Positions 37,090-44,069 of a DNA stretch of 64,000 bases are shown here, piece after piece. Numbering within the stretch: position 1 is the first letter of the stretch; the number at the start of each line of letters is the position of its first letter. The DNA lies in the NCBI GenBank assembly GCA_000621405.1, contig JHYK01000005.1:1-64000 (forward strand), written 5' to 3'. The translations under genes and the position numbers were made by a program. A model generated the notes under the pieces. That model was not told where the DNA came from. It saw only the letters and a list, made by a program, of their open reading frames with translations, and ran no database searches. Source of the DNA: Lachnospiraceae bacterium AC3007 (lineage in GTDB: Bacteria > Bacillota > Clostridia > Lachnospirales > Lachnospiraceae).

Positions 37090-37208
37090 AAATGTAGCAT
37101 AAAGCTACAGCCGCCAGTATATAGGAAAAATTTATATATTTTTTCTGAGCACCTGGTCATTATATTTTTAAGTGCTTCTTTAGTTCGAGACCCCACCCCC
37201 TCTGACAC

Positions 37209-37262
37209 AGTGAGACCGTTGTAAAGGTTACAGATGTAGCCGATACAGCGGTCTTTTTTTAT
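37209..37262 (+). terminator. Flagellin terminator
   Basis: AGACCGTTGTA and TACAGCGGTCT form a stem closed by a GC-rich base and followed by TTTTTTT. The remaining 37090-37321 holds no gene. Confidence 0.75.
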
Positions 37263-37321
37263 TGCGTCAAACAGCGGTGGAAAAGTAAACATTCATTTCA
37301 AAATCGAAAGGAGAACTCATT

Positions 37322-37759
37322 ATGAAGACATTCAAAACACCCACAATCAAGGCAACCGTAAACTACGATCCTGCTCTGTTAAAGAGCAACCACATCTATC
37401 TTGCAGCTACAGACAACGAGAAGATCTATGTCGATGATCTTTTCCAGCAGATGCCCCTGTACGTAAAAACATATCTGCTTCTTCACGAGGAAGGTCATAT
37501 TATCGCTGGCCATCCTCATAAGCGTGATCTGTCACAGGAGCTGGAAGCAGATTCATATGCAGTAAAGAAGATGAGCAGATTCCTTGTTAATAAGGCTATG
37601 CTCCATGTTATGACCGTATTCATGAAGATCGACTGGACTGTAGCAGCAGAATACATGGTTAGACTGTCTGATCTTGGTTATTCAAAAGCGAAGACCATGT
37701 ATATCATTGCCCCTAACGGTCTGCGATTCAATGTGGAAACGATCCGCCAGTATCTTTAA
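37322..37759 (+). CDS. Zinc metallopeptidase-like protein (HExxH)
   Basis: The 145-residue protein has H55-E-E-G-H59 followed by G-H-P-H and E-L-E-A-D-S-Y-A (75-82), the H-E-x-x-H plus E-x-x-A-D pattern of ImmA/IrrE- and M78-like peptidases. There is no N-terminal HTH. AAAGGAGAAC precedes the start. In mobile elements such proteins cleave repressors, and the XRE regulator nearby is a possible target; this is inference. Confidence 0.75.
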   Translation: MKTFKTPTIKATVNYDPALLKSNHIYLAATDNEKIYVDDLFQQMPLYVKTYLLLHEEGHIIAGHPHKRDLSQELEADSYAVKKMSRFLVNKAMLHVMTVFMKIDWTVAAEYMVRLSDLGYSKAKTMYIIAPNGLRFNVETIRQYL

Positions 37760-37863
37760 GAATTATCGTCCTGAGCAAGACGTTAAAAGGCTTATTTCTT
37801 ATGCCCAGAATTAGAAAGGAGCTGGGAGAGCAATCAAATCCAAAGGAAAGGAGGAAGCTGATC

Positions 37864-37989
37864 ATGAAGTTTATCTTTACCGTACTTCTTCTGACGGTGC
37901 TTTACCGCCAGAGATATCGCATCTATAAGATGATCAAGTGCATGGTATGTGCATGTGCAGCTTATTATGATGCATGGAAAACTGAATAA
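37864..37989 (+). CDS. Small membrane protein
   Basis: A 41-residue frame follows AAAGGAGGAAG. It encodes one hydrophobic segment (F-I-F-T-V-L-L-L-T-V-L-Y) and a Cys-containing basic region (M-V-C-A-C-A-A). The good ribosome site supports translation. Function unknown. Confidence 0.45.
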   Translation: MKFIFTVLLLTVLYRQRYRIYKMIKCMVCACAAYYDAWKTE

Positions 37990-38004
37990 TTCTTTTAAAA
38001 TGTC

Positions 38005-38111
38005 GTGCACAGCGTGCACAACACGCACATGTGTAAAATGTGCAAATGTGCACGACTATCTGTAACTATTTTTATTTTTTCAATCAAGTAGATCTATGTG
38101 CACAGATGCAC
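38005..38111 (+). repeat. TGCACA repeat cluster before the DUF5688 gene
   Basis: GTGCAC-type units occur at 38005, 38014 and 38023 (9-base period), at 38039 and 38047 (8-base period), and at 38098 and 38106 (8-base period, overlapping the ribosome-site region). The array lies entirely between genes. It is the densest of the TGCACA clusters in the element. Confidence 0.6.
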
Positions 38112-38126
38112 AGAAAGGAAATTATT

Positions 38127-39140
38127 ATGAAGAACAACAATTTTGATTCTATGAACGCAGCAGCTAACAACAATTCTGAGAATAACGGAGGTATGATCAT
38201 GATGAACGCAACAATTAAGACTATGGACGTATTTGCACAGGTGGTTAAGGAAGCAGTAGAGACATCCCTGGGTGATGGATATGAGGTTTCTATCCATGAG
38301 GTATTGAAGAACAATGATACCCATCTCACTGGTCTGACCATCAGAACTGAGGAGAGCAATATCGCTCCGACCATCTATTTGGAGGGCTCTTTCGAGAGAT
38401 ATAAGGCTGGTGATGCAGCTGTTCCTGTTATCGTATCGGAGATCCTGTCCGTATATGAGAGCCATAAGACCACGATGTCTTTTGACGCTTCACTGGTTAC
38501 AGACTTCTTTGCCTGCAAGGAGAGGATCTGCTATAAGCTGGTGAACGCTGATCGCAACAGGGAACTGCTTGCCGATGCTCCTCATATCATCGTGTGTGAT
38601 GATCTGGCGGTTATTTTCTATATCTTGGTATCCAATGATGGAGAAGGTACTGCGACCATCACTGTCCGTAACAACATGACTGATCTTTGGGGAGTGGAAG
38701 AGGATGAACTCTTTAAGATCGCCCTTCTCAATACCCAGCGTTTGTTCAGAGGATCAGTAATGTCTATGGCATCGGTTATGATGGATCTTCTTTCTGACCG
38801 TATGGACGATGAGTATTCAAGCGAGTTCTTTGATATGGTCGTATCAGAGGACATGGTGCCGATGTATGTCTGCTCGAATAACCAGAAACTCAATGGTGCT
38901 GGCGTGATCCTGTACAAGGATCTCTTGAAGCAGTTCGCTGAAAAGACTGGAAGTGATTTCTATATCCTTCCTTCTTCTATCCATGAAACTCTGTTGGTTC
39001 CTGTATCTGACCAGATGGAGGTTGAAGCCTTAAGAAGCATGGTGCGTGAGGTTAATGCTACCCAGGTCGCTCCCGAAGAAGTACTTTCTGATAACGTGTA
39101 TATCTACCGCAGAGAGGACGATAAGATCAGCCTTGCATAA
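38127..39140 (+). CDS. DUF5688 family protein
   Basis: The 337-residue protein matches the DUF5688 pattern known from mobile elements of Lachnospiraceae: an N-terminal I-H-E-V-L-K-N-N-D with L-T-G-L-T-I-R, then N-I-A-P-T-I-Y-L, L-N-G-A-G-V-I-L and I-L-P-S-S-I-H-E, ending with V-N-A-T-Q-V-A-P-E-E. Function unknown. The ATG at 38127 follows AGAAAGGAA; a longer reading has no support. Confidence 0.85.
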   Translation: MKNNNFDSMNAAANNNSENNGGMIMMNATIKTMDVFAQVVKEAVETSLGDGYEVSIHEVLKNNDTHLTGLTIRTEESNIAPTIYLEGSFERYKAGDAAVPVIVSEILSVYESHKTTMSFDASLVTDFFACKERICYKLVNADRNRELLADAPHIIVCDDLAVIFYILVSNDGEGTATITVRNNMTDLWGVEEDELFKIALLNTQRLFRGSVMSMASVMMDLLSDRMDDEYSSEFFDMVVSEDMVPMYVCSNNQKLNGAGVILYKDLLKQFAEKTGSDFYILPSSIHETLLVPVSDQMEVEALRSMVREVNATQVAPEEVLSDNVYIYRREDDKISLA

Positions 39141-39358
39141 AAAATGCTGGTTTCTCACTGCCGAAGCCCTAAGACCGTAATAGGTCTTATTTTTTTGCAT
39201 TCAGAAGGGAGTGATGCCTACTGGCAGATAGTATTTTGTTTTTTGTAATAAGGATGCTTCTCTGGACTGGTCTTTATCTTACTTTTGATAAAGACCTCCA
39301 GAGCATCTGGAGCTTGTTGAAACCAAATAAATCTAAATCAAGAAAAGGAGACATAGCT

Positions 39359-39661
39359 ATGTTTGATAAGAAAGAAATGAAGATGATCAAAATGAATAAG
39401 GTTGGTGAGTACATGATGAACGGTGAGCCTGTTTTCATGGTTATGATGGACGGTTCTCTGGTAGAGATCGAGGGTGCTTCTGATATGGAGACCATATTCT
39501 TCCACAGTCTCACTGGTGGTTCGTTTGCGGTATATCGCAAGAAGTTTGAAGGTATCGGCAACTTTGCCAAGAGCATAAAGCTTGGTGGATGGACGCTCTC
39601 TATCAACCATGAGAAGAAAGGCGGTGATGTAGATGTGCTTGATGCAGGGAAAGAGTGTTAG
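39359..39661 (+). CDS. Small hypothetical protein
   Basis: The 100-residue protein starts after AAAAGGAG. A longer frame with a hydrophobic N-terminus exists from a TTG at 39236 but lacks a ribosome site. It contains methionine-rich stretches (M-K-M-I-K-M-N, M-V-M-M-D-G) and no known domain. It overlaps the next gene by 29 bases in another frame. Confidence 0.6.
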   Translation: MFDKKEMKMIKMNKVGEYMMNGEPVFMVMMDGSLVEIEGASDMETIFFHSLTGGSFAVYRKKFEGIGNFAKSIKLGGWTLSINHEKKGGDVDVLDAGKEC

Positions 39662-39827
39662 TCCAGAGATCGCTGGTACCTGTAATCGCTGTTCGCTTTA
39701 TCTGAATACCTGTATGCCTGTTGTGGATCATGGGTATCTCTTTGGCGAGTGTGACAATGATTTTTGCTGTGAGTGTCCTTATTATGAGGACTGCGGTACA
39801 TACGGAGAGGAGGTGAAGACTGTATGA
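39633..39827 (+). CDS. Small cysteine-rich protein
   Basis: The 64-residue protein has nine cysteines, most in its last 50 residues, in the pairs C-N-R-C, D-F-C-C-E-C and D-C-G. This suggests metal binding. AAAGGCGGTG precedes the start. It overlaps the previous gene and shares ATGA with ardC, so it belongs to that operon. Confidence 0.6.
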   Translation: MCLMQGKSVSPEIAGTCNRCSLYLNTCMPVVDHGYLFGECDNDFCCECPYYEDCGTYGEEVKTV

Positions 39828-40705
39828 ATAATGCAGAGAAAATAAAAGCAGCCCTCAATCGTATTGAAGAAAGTTTGGCGACCATCAATACCAACGAGGA
39901 CTGGTTGAAATTCCTTAAGTTCCAGTCACTATTTTATAGATATTCGTATGGAAACACAATACTGATATTCTTACAAAATCCTGAAGCTTCCTATGTTATG
40001 GGCTATAAATCATGGAATAAACTGGGACGGTATGTAAGAAAAGGAAGCAAGGGGCTGGCTATACTGGCCCCTTGTATTAAAAAGGTTGAAGTCTTTAAGG
40101 AGCCTGAGAATAAGATTGAATATCATGATCAGGAGGGTGAGAAGGAGACCAAGAAAGTATTATCTGGTTTTCGGATCGCTTATGTTTATGATATCGCAGA
40201 TACTGATGGCTCAGATGAAATGCTGCCTGTTCTTGTAAAAGGATTATCTGGTAACGGTGATACAGAAAAAGAAATATATGATCGTCTGTATTCTGTATTA
40301 TCCAAGGAATTTACAATACAAGAAGTATCTGGGACAGCCAGTAAGGGTAGTTATAATCTCGAATCCCGTATTATATCTATCAGATCTGATCTCGAATACC
40401 TCCAGCGTATCAAGACTCTTCTTCATGAAACAGCTCACGCATACGATTTTGAAATGAATCCAGAAGAAGATATTCCAAGGAACCGTAGAGAACTTGTGGC
40501 GGAATCTGTAGCTTATGTGGTCAGTATGAGACTTGGACTTGATACGACCTCTTACACCATGTCGTATTTACAGTCATGGCTTAAGACAAAGGAGGAACTT
40601 AAAACAATAGCTGATACTGTTCAAAAGGTATCGTATAGGATCATCAATATGTTGGCGGAGTCAAACGACTCCGCCTTTTCTAATTTAAAGGAAAGTGAGG
40701 ATTAA
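39824..40705 (+). CDS. ArdC-like antirestriction protein
   Basis: The 293-residue protein has the ArdC arrangement: an N-terminal ssDNA-binding domain (Y-R-Y-S-Y-G-N-T, then G-Y-K-S-W-N-K-L-G-R-Y-V-R-K-G-S-K-G-L) and a C-terminal metallopeptidase-like domain with H-E-T-A-H-A-Y-D near residue 205 and an E-x-V-A-E-S-V-A-Y helix. ArdC protects incoming plasmid DNA from restriction enzymes. Here it would help the element or a captured replicon to enter new hosts. Confidence 0.83.
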   Translation: MNNAEKIKAALNRIEESLATINTNEDWLKFLKFQSLFYRYSYGNTILIFLQNPEASYVMGYKSWNKLGRYVRKGSKGLAILAPCIKKVEVFKEPENKIEYHDQEGEKETKKVLSGFRIAYVYDIADTDGSDEMLPVLVKGLSGNGDTEKEIYDRLYSVLSKEFTIQEVSGTASKGSYNLESRIISIRSDLEYLQRIKTLLHETAHAYDFEMNPEEDIPRNRRELVAESVAYVVSMRLGLDTTSYTMSYLQSWLKTKEELKTIADTVQKVSYRIINMLAESNDSAFSNLKESED

Positions 40706-40709
40706 GAAT

Positions 40710-41645
40710 ATGAATGCAAATATCTTAGTGGAAACCGAAGGATTATCTCATGAGGAATGGTTACGCTGGCGTAAGAAAGGTATCGGCGGATCTGATGTAT
40801 CAGCGATCCTTGGTATCAACAAGTGGACTTCTGCTATTGAGCTTTGGCTGGACAAGACCAACCAGAAGAACGATCCAGTAGAAGTAAATGAAGCTATGCA
40901 GTGGGGTACTATTCTTGAACCCGTCATCAGAGATCATTTTGCTACTGTTACGGGTAAGACTGTCATGGAAGTGAAAGCCATGTTACAGCATCCTGATCAT
41001 CCTTTTATGCTGGCTGATGTAGATGGTGTCACTACCGATGACAATGGCAATCCTGCTATTTTGGAGATCAAGACTGCCAGCGAGTTTAAACGTGATGAGT
41101 GGTCAGATGGAGTACCGACATATTATCAGACCCAGGTGCAACACTATCTCTGTGTTACGGGAGTATCAAAAGCATATGTGGCTGTGCTGATCGGCGGCAA
41201 CTCATTTCGTATATACGAGGTGGACGCTGATCCAGAGGTACAGCAGATGCTGATCGCTGTTGAGAAGAACTTCTGGGATAAAGTTCAGAATATGGTCAGA
41301 CCAGACATGGATGGGTCAGATGCAGCCAAGGATCTTCTTGACCAGATATATCATGGCGGTGTTGAAGAAGAAATCATATTACCAGAGGATGCTGTTGAGT
41401 GGGTGGATGCATATATAGAAGCATCTGCTGAAGAAGATAATGCGAAAGCCAAGAAACAGGAGGCCTCTAATCATCTGAAGGAGATTATGGGGGATTATGA
41501 TAAAGCGTCCTGTATGGGTCATAGCATTACTTGGAAACCCGTTACATCAGAACGTTTGGACACTAAGGCTCTTAAGGAAAAGGAGCCTGAGATTTACTCG
41601 AAGTACGTAAAGAGTAGTACCAGTAGGCGTTTTACACTCAAATAA
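40710..41645 (+). CDS. YqaJ-type phage recombinase/exonuclease
   Basis: The 311-residue protein has the YqaJ/lambda-exonuclease nuclease core: R-K-K-G-I-G-G-S-D-V-S-A-I-L-G near the start, E-x-x-x-R-D-H-F, L-A-D-V-D-G and I-L-E-I-K-T-A. It is expected to be a 5'-3' dsDNA exonuclease acting with an annealing protein. The ATG at 40710 follows GTGAGG; a GTG five codons upstream is an alternative. It is in tandem with the next gene, a likely partner. Confidence 0.87.
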   Translation: MNANILVETEGLSHEEWLRWRKKGIGGSDVSAILGINKWTSAIELWLDKTNQKNDPVEVNEAMQWGTILEPVIRDHFATVTGKTVMEVKAMLQHPDHPFMLADVDGVTTDDNGNPAILEIKTASEFKRDEWSDGVPTYYQTQVQHYLCVTGVSKAYVAVLIGGNSFRIYEVDADPEVQQMLIAVEKNFWDKVQNMVRPDMDGSDAAKDLLDQIYHGGVEEEIILPEDAVEWVDAYIEASAEEDNAKAKKQEASNHLKEIMGDYDKASCMGHSITWKPVTSERLDTKALKEKEPEIYSKYVKSSTSRRFTLK

Positions 41646-41666
41646 AAGAAAGGATTGGTGATCATT

Positions 41667-42545
41667 ATGACAAAACAGATGGATCTTAAGGCGTTGTTAG
41701 AGAGCAAGATGGGAAGTATTACCCCCATGGAAGAAACCAAGACAGCCATAGAGCGTGCGGAAACTGTTGTACCCAAGAATCTTATGTTTGATTCTGAAAG
41801 TACGGAGTTTAAGCCAGAGACGAAGGCTGTTACTGCTACTACTGCCAGAGGGCTTACAGTTGAAGAGGCAAAGCAGTTTGACGATGATATGAATCGTTTT
41901 ATTGATACGGTTCTTATCTCTGGTGTGGATTATGGTGTGATCCCGCATTGTAATAAACCGACTCTTCTTAAGTCTGGGGCTGAGAAGATCATGAATTATC
42001 TTGGTCTCATAGCCAGAACAGAAGTAGTCAATCGTGTGGAGGATTATAATACTGGATTCTTTTCTTATGAATGTAAGGTCTTCCTGATTGATTATAATGG
42101 AGTCGTTAAAGGAGAAGGAGTAGGTATCTGTAATTCTCGTGAAGGACGCTATGCAAAACAGAACGGTTACGCTGTTCAGAACACTGTCCTCAAAATGACC
42201 AAGAAGAGAGCTTTGGTAGATGCTGCCCTTAATGTGGGCAATCTGTCAGCACGTTTCACACAGGATGTGGAGGATATGAACCTTGAGCCAGAGCAGCCTT
42301 CTGTAGGAAAGAGCGTTGAGGAATTACGATCCAATAATAATTCCTCCTCTGCTCCAAAGTCTGAGAGACCAGCATCACAAAAGCAGATCTACTTCTTGGA
42401 GACCCTTATGGGTCAGCATGGGACTACTGTTGATGCAATGAATAAGTATGTCTCCCAGCAGTATGGGATAGATGACTATAGAAAGATTAGTAGTTATCAG
42501 GCTTCACAGCTAATAGAGCGTTTTAAACGCGAAGCTAATAAGTGA
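41667..42545 (+). CDS. Phage-type protein paired with YqaJ, possible annealing factor
   Basis: The 292-residue protein has no family I can name with certainty. A conserved core includes D-Y-G-V-I-P-H-C-N-K-P-T-L-L-K-S-G-A-E-K-I. A Q/S/N-rich linker follows, and then a C-terminal helical domain A-S-Q-K-Q-I-Y-F-L-E-T-L. Proteins of this type sit beside exonucleases in phage and plasmid recombination modules. The start at 41667 is chosen because the TTG/GTG starts are too close to AAAGGA. Confidence 0.55.
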   Translation: MTKQMDLKALLESKMGSITPMEETKTAIERAETVVPKNLMFDSESTEFKPETKAVTATTARGLTVEEAKQFDDDMNRFIDTVLISGVDYGVIPHCNKPTLLKSGAEKIMNYLGLIARTEVVNRVEDYNTGFFSYECKVFLIDYNGVVKGEGVGICNSREGRYAKQNGYAVQNTVLKMTKKRALVDAALNVGNLSARFTQDVEDMNLEPEQPSVGKSVEELRSNNNSSSAPKSERPASQKQIYFLETLMGQHGTTVDAMNKYVSQQYGIDDYRKISSYQASQLIERFKREANK

Positions 42546-42560
42546 GGCATGTAATGAAAA

Positions 42561-42598
42561 TGGGGGCGTGTCCTTTATAGGATATGCCCCTATATATT
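42561..42598 (+). terminator. Terminator of the ardC-yqaJ operon
   Basis: GGGGCGTGTCC pairs with GGATATGCCCC around TTTATA. The following TATATATTTT provides a weak T-tract. Confidence 0.75.
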
Positions 42599-42775
42599 TT
42601 CGCCGAGGGAGTACTACGTTCTAATATGAAAAAACATATTATTATGAAAAAAGTGTAATCTGAGGCAACGCTCTTATCCTATTGTTATAGTAGTTATAGA
42701 AGTATTTTCGCCTTAATATGCTTGGTGTCATGCCATGCTCTTAAAATAATATACATACCTCTTTGGGAAAATGTG

Positions 42776-42803
42776 TAAGGGTCAGCTGTTTTTATGACGA
42801 TAT
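42776..42803 (+). promoter_or_regulatory. Sigma-28-like promoter upstream of fluC
   Basis: TAAG (42776-42779), 16 bases and GACGATAT (42796-42803) match the flagellar sigma pattern, with the same half-sites as the flagellin promoter. TATAAT also overlaps it (42801-42806), so it may serve sigma-A instead. Confidence 0.5.
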
Positions 42804-42830
42804 AATATTATTATGAGGTTTTATAGAACC

Positions 42831-42845
42831 ATGCACAATGTGCAC
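42831..42845 (+). repeat. TGCACA pair upstream of fluC
   Basis: ATGCAC (42831-42836) and GTGCAC (42840-42845) repeat the element-wide motif with a 9-base period. They lie downstream of the promoter-like element, where a bound repressor would block transcription. Confidence 0.5.
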
Positions 42846-42902
42846 ATAATACATATAGTAGGATTTGAGTTCCTGTTAGGAATATTTAAGAGAGAGGTCA
42901 AT

Positions 42903-43271
42903 ATGAATTTTTTATTTGTAGCACTTGGTGGTGCTTTGGGTGCTGTAGCACGATACGCAATAAGTCTTATCCCAGTTAAGACAGAATTCCCTGTTTTGAC
43001 GCTTATTACCAATATAGTAGGAGCTGTTTTGATAGGATTCATTGTCGGTGTTACAAGTAGTCGCGAAGGAGTATCAGATAATACGGTTCTTTTTTGGAAG
43101 ACTGGAGTGTGCGGTGGATTTACGACATTCTCTACATTTTCCCTAGAAGCATTCAATCTGTTTGAGAATAAACAATATGCTATTGGTGGAATATATGTGG
43201 CTCTAAGCTTTACATGCTGCATAATTGGAGTACTGTGCGGGAAAAGGTTAGCATCAATAGTTAGGATTTGA
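42903..43271 (+). CDS. fluC: Fluoride channel FluC/CrcB
   Basis: The 122-residue membrane protein exports fluoride as a dual-topology dimer. It has four hydrophobic helices. The conserved motifs are G-G-x-x-G-A-V-A-R-Y (N-terminal) and G-V-C-G-G-F-T-T-F-S-T-F-S near residue 77. GAGAGAGG precedes the ATG at 42903; a longer frame upstream runs through the regulatory region and is rejected. It is the last gene before the right end of the Tn7-like element. Confidence 0.92.
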   Translation: MNFLFVALGGALGAVARYAISLIPVKTEFPVLTLITNIVGAVLIGFIVGVTSSREGVSDNTVLFWKTGVCGGFTTFSTFSLEAFNLFENKQYAIGGIYVALSFTCCIIGVLCGKRLASIVRI

Positions 43272-43370
43272 GCGATTTATATGAAAGCTTCGTATACAGT
43301 CCCAAAATCTATGGAAAAGACAGTACTTTTCGTGTATAATCCATCCCAAATACTACAAGGTTTATTACTA
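43272..43370 (+). other. Gap between fluC and terminal repeat copy 2
   Basis: These 99 bases hold no gene and no clear motif. Confidence 0.6.
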
Positions 43371-43649
43371 TGTCCAAGGGCAAAGCAGATTATCCTCCAA
43401 GAGGTAAACTGTCTTATCCTGAAAGAATAAAATAAAACATAAGTAACAGACCTTGAAAAGGACTAACGAGACCCCTTTCCAAGGTCTGTTCTTTTGTTTA
43501 TTAATCCTTGTAGTATAAGGCGTTGATGGGATTTATGACTCTTGTTTGAGCGTCTTTTACAGATAACCATTAAGAAGTATTATGGGTACTCTTTATCTAT
43601 GGGTGGAGGATAAGCTGCTTTGCCCTTTGGAGGATAAAGTGGTGTGCCC
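43371..43649 (+). repeat. 279-bp terminal repeat, copy 2 (distal side)
   Basis: This copy is nearly identical to 18530-18808 and in the same orientation. It starts at TGT, and homology ends at GTGTGCCC. It has the same four TnsB-site-like repeats at equivalent positions. The element then ends 6 bases later at the ACATT duplication. Confidence 0.85.
43445..43499 (+). terminator. Terminator hairpin inside terminal repeat copy 2
   Basis: AACAGACCTTG pairs with CAAGGTCTGTT, then TTCTTTTGTTT. The inner stem is AAAGG/CCTTT instead of GAAAG/CTTTC as in copy 1, with pairing kept. Confidence 0.75.
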
Positions 43650-43702
43650 GATGATACATTTGTGTTATCTCGTCCGTATGGTACAGATAATGTTTATAGA
43701 TT

Positions 43703-43739
43703 GCAGGTAATCCACGTGATTACCTGCAGTTTTATTATT
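43703..43739 (+). terminator. Likely original guaA terminator, displaced by the transposon
   Basis: GCAGGTAATC pairs perfectly with GATTACCTGC around CACGT, and AGTTTTATTATT follows. No gene lies between the element end and this hairpin. If the element is removed the hairpin falls about 52 bases after the guaA stop codon, the usual distance for a terminator. Confidence 0.7.
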
Positions 43740-43770
43740 GGGAAATGTTATTGTACCCGATTTAGAAATA

Positions 43771-43817
43771 ATACGTTGACAACGTATAAAGGCTTGTTTA
43801 TACTTTAATAAAGTATA
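43771..43817 (+). promoter_or_regulatory. Promoter with two palindromic operators upstream of the XRE gene
   Basis: TTGACA (43776-43781), a 17-base spacer and TATACT (43799-43804) form a near-consensus promoter. The -35 lies in the palindrome ATACGTTGACAACGTAT (43771-43787), and the -10 starts the palindrome TATACTTTAATAAAGTATA (43799-43817). A repressor bound to either would block the promoter, so autoregulation by the XRE protein is likely. Confidence 0.75.
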
Positions 43818-43838
43818 AAGCGATTCGGAGATGATGAT

Positions 43839-44069
43839 ATGGATATTTCAGCTAGAATAAAGGAATTACGAAAGAAAACGGGATTATCGCAAAGTAAATT
43901 TTCCGCTAAATTTGGAATTCCCGTAAGAACTCTTCAACAGTGGGAACAGGGAATAAGCGCCCCTCCGGAATATTTGGTCAGAATGATGGCATATATTATG
44001 CAGCTTGAGGAAGATGTGCAAATAAATGATGAAGAATCGAAAAGGGGGAAACATGCAGATGGCAAATGA
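43839..44069 (+). CDS. XRE-family helix-turn-helix protein
   Basis: The 76-residue protein is essentially one HTH domain (I-K-E-L-R-K-K-T-G-L-S-Q-S-K-F then P-V-R-T-L-Q-Q-W-E-Q-G). It overlaps the BRO gene by 17 bases, so the two are co-expressed. It probably represses its own promoter through the palindromes just upstream. Confidence 0.88.
   Translation: MDISARIKELRKKTGLSQSKFSAKFGIPVRTLQQWEQGISAPPEYLVRMMAYIMQLEEDVQINDEESKRGKHADGK

Larger units (their letters stand above)
42546..42902 (+). other. Intergenic region before fluC
   Basis: It contains the terminator of the recombination operon, AT-rich sequence with no coding frame that I trust, a sigma-28-like promoter and a TGCACA pair at 42831-42845. 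I searched for the fluoride riboswitch expected before fluC and did not find its conserved core. Confidence 0.6.
18530..43655 (+). mobile_element. Tn7-like transposon inserted behind guaA
   Basis: The element spans about 25.1 kb. It has a TnsA-TnsB-TnsC-TniQ operon reading away from guaA, the same arrangement as Tn7 behind glmS. The left terminus starts with TGT directly after ACATT (18525-18529), and ACATT recurs at 43656-43660, giving a 5-bp duplication as in Tn7. Because TACATTTGT is shared by both junctions, the right boundary could shift by a few bases. Both ends carry a 279-bp direct repeat with TnsB-site-like motifs. Cargo includes a P4-type primase, a type IIS restriction-modification island, a serine recombinase, flagellin, ArdC, YqaJ, DUF5688 and a fluoride channel. 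Cargo is visibly more AT-rich than the flanking chromosome. Confidence 0.82.

Noticed and set aside
42546-42902. Fluoride riboswitch before fluC
   Set aside because: The conserved core of the crcB motif was not seen; a covariance search is needed to be sure.
18530-43655. CRISPR array or Cas genes as cargo guiding the Tn7-like element
   Set aside because: No regularly spaced repeats with unique spacers and no Cas-like protein were found; only one TniQ, of TnsD size.
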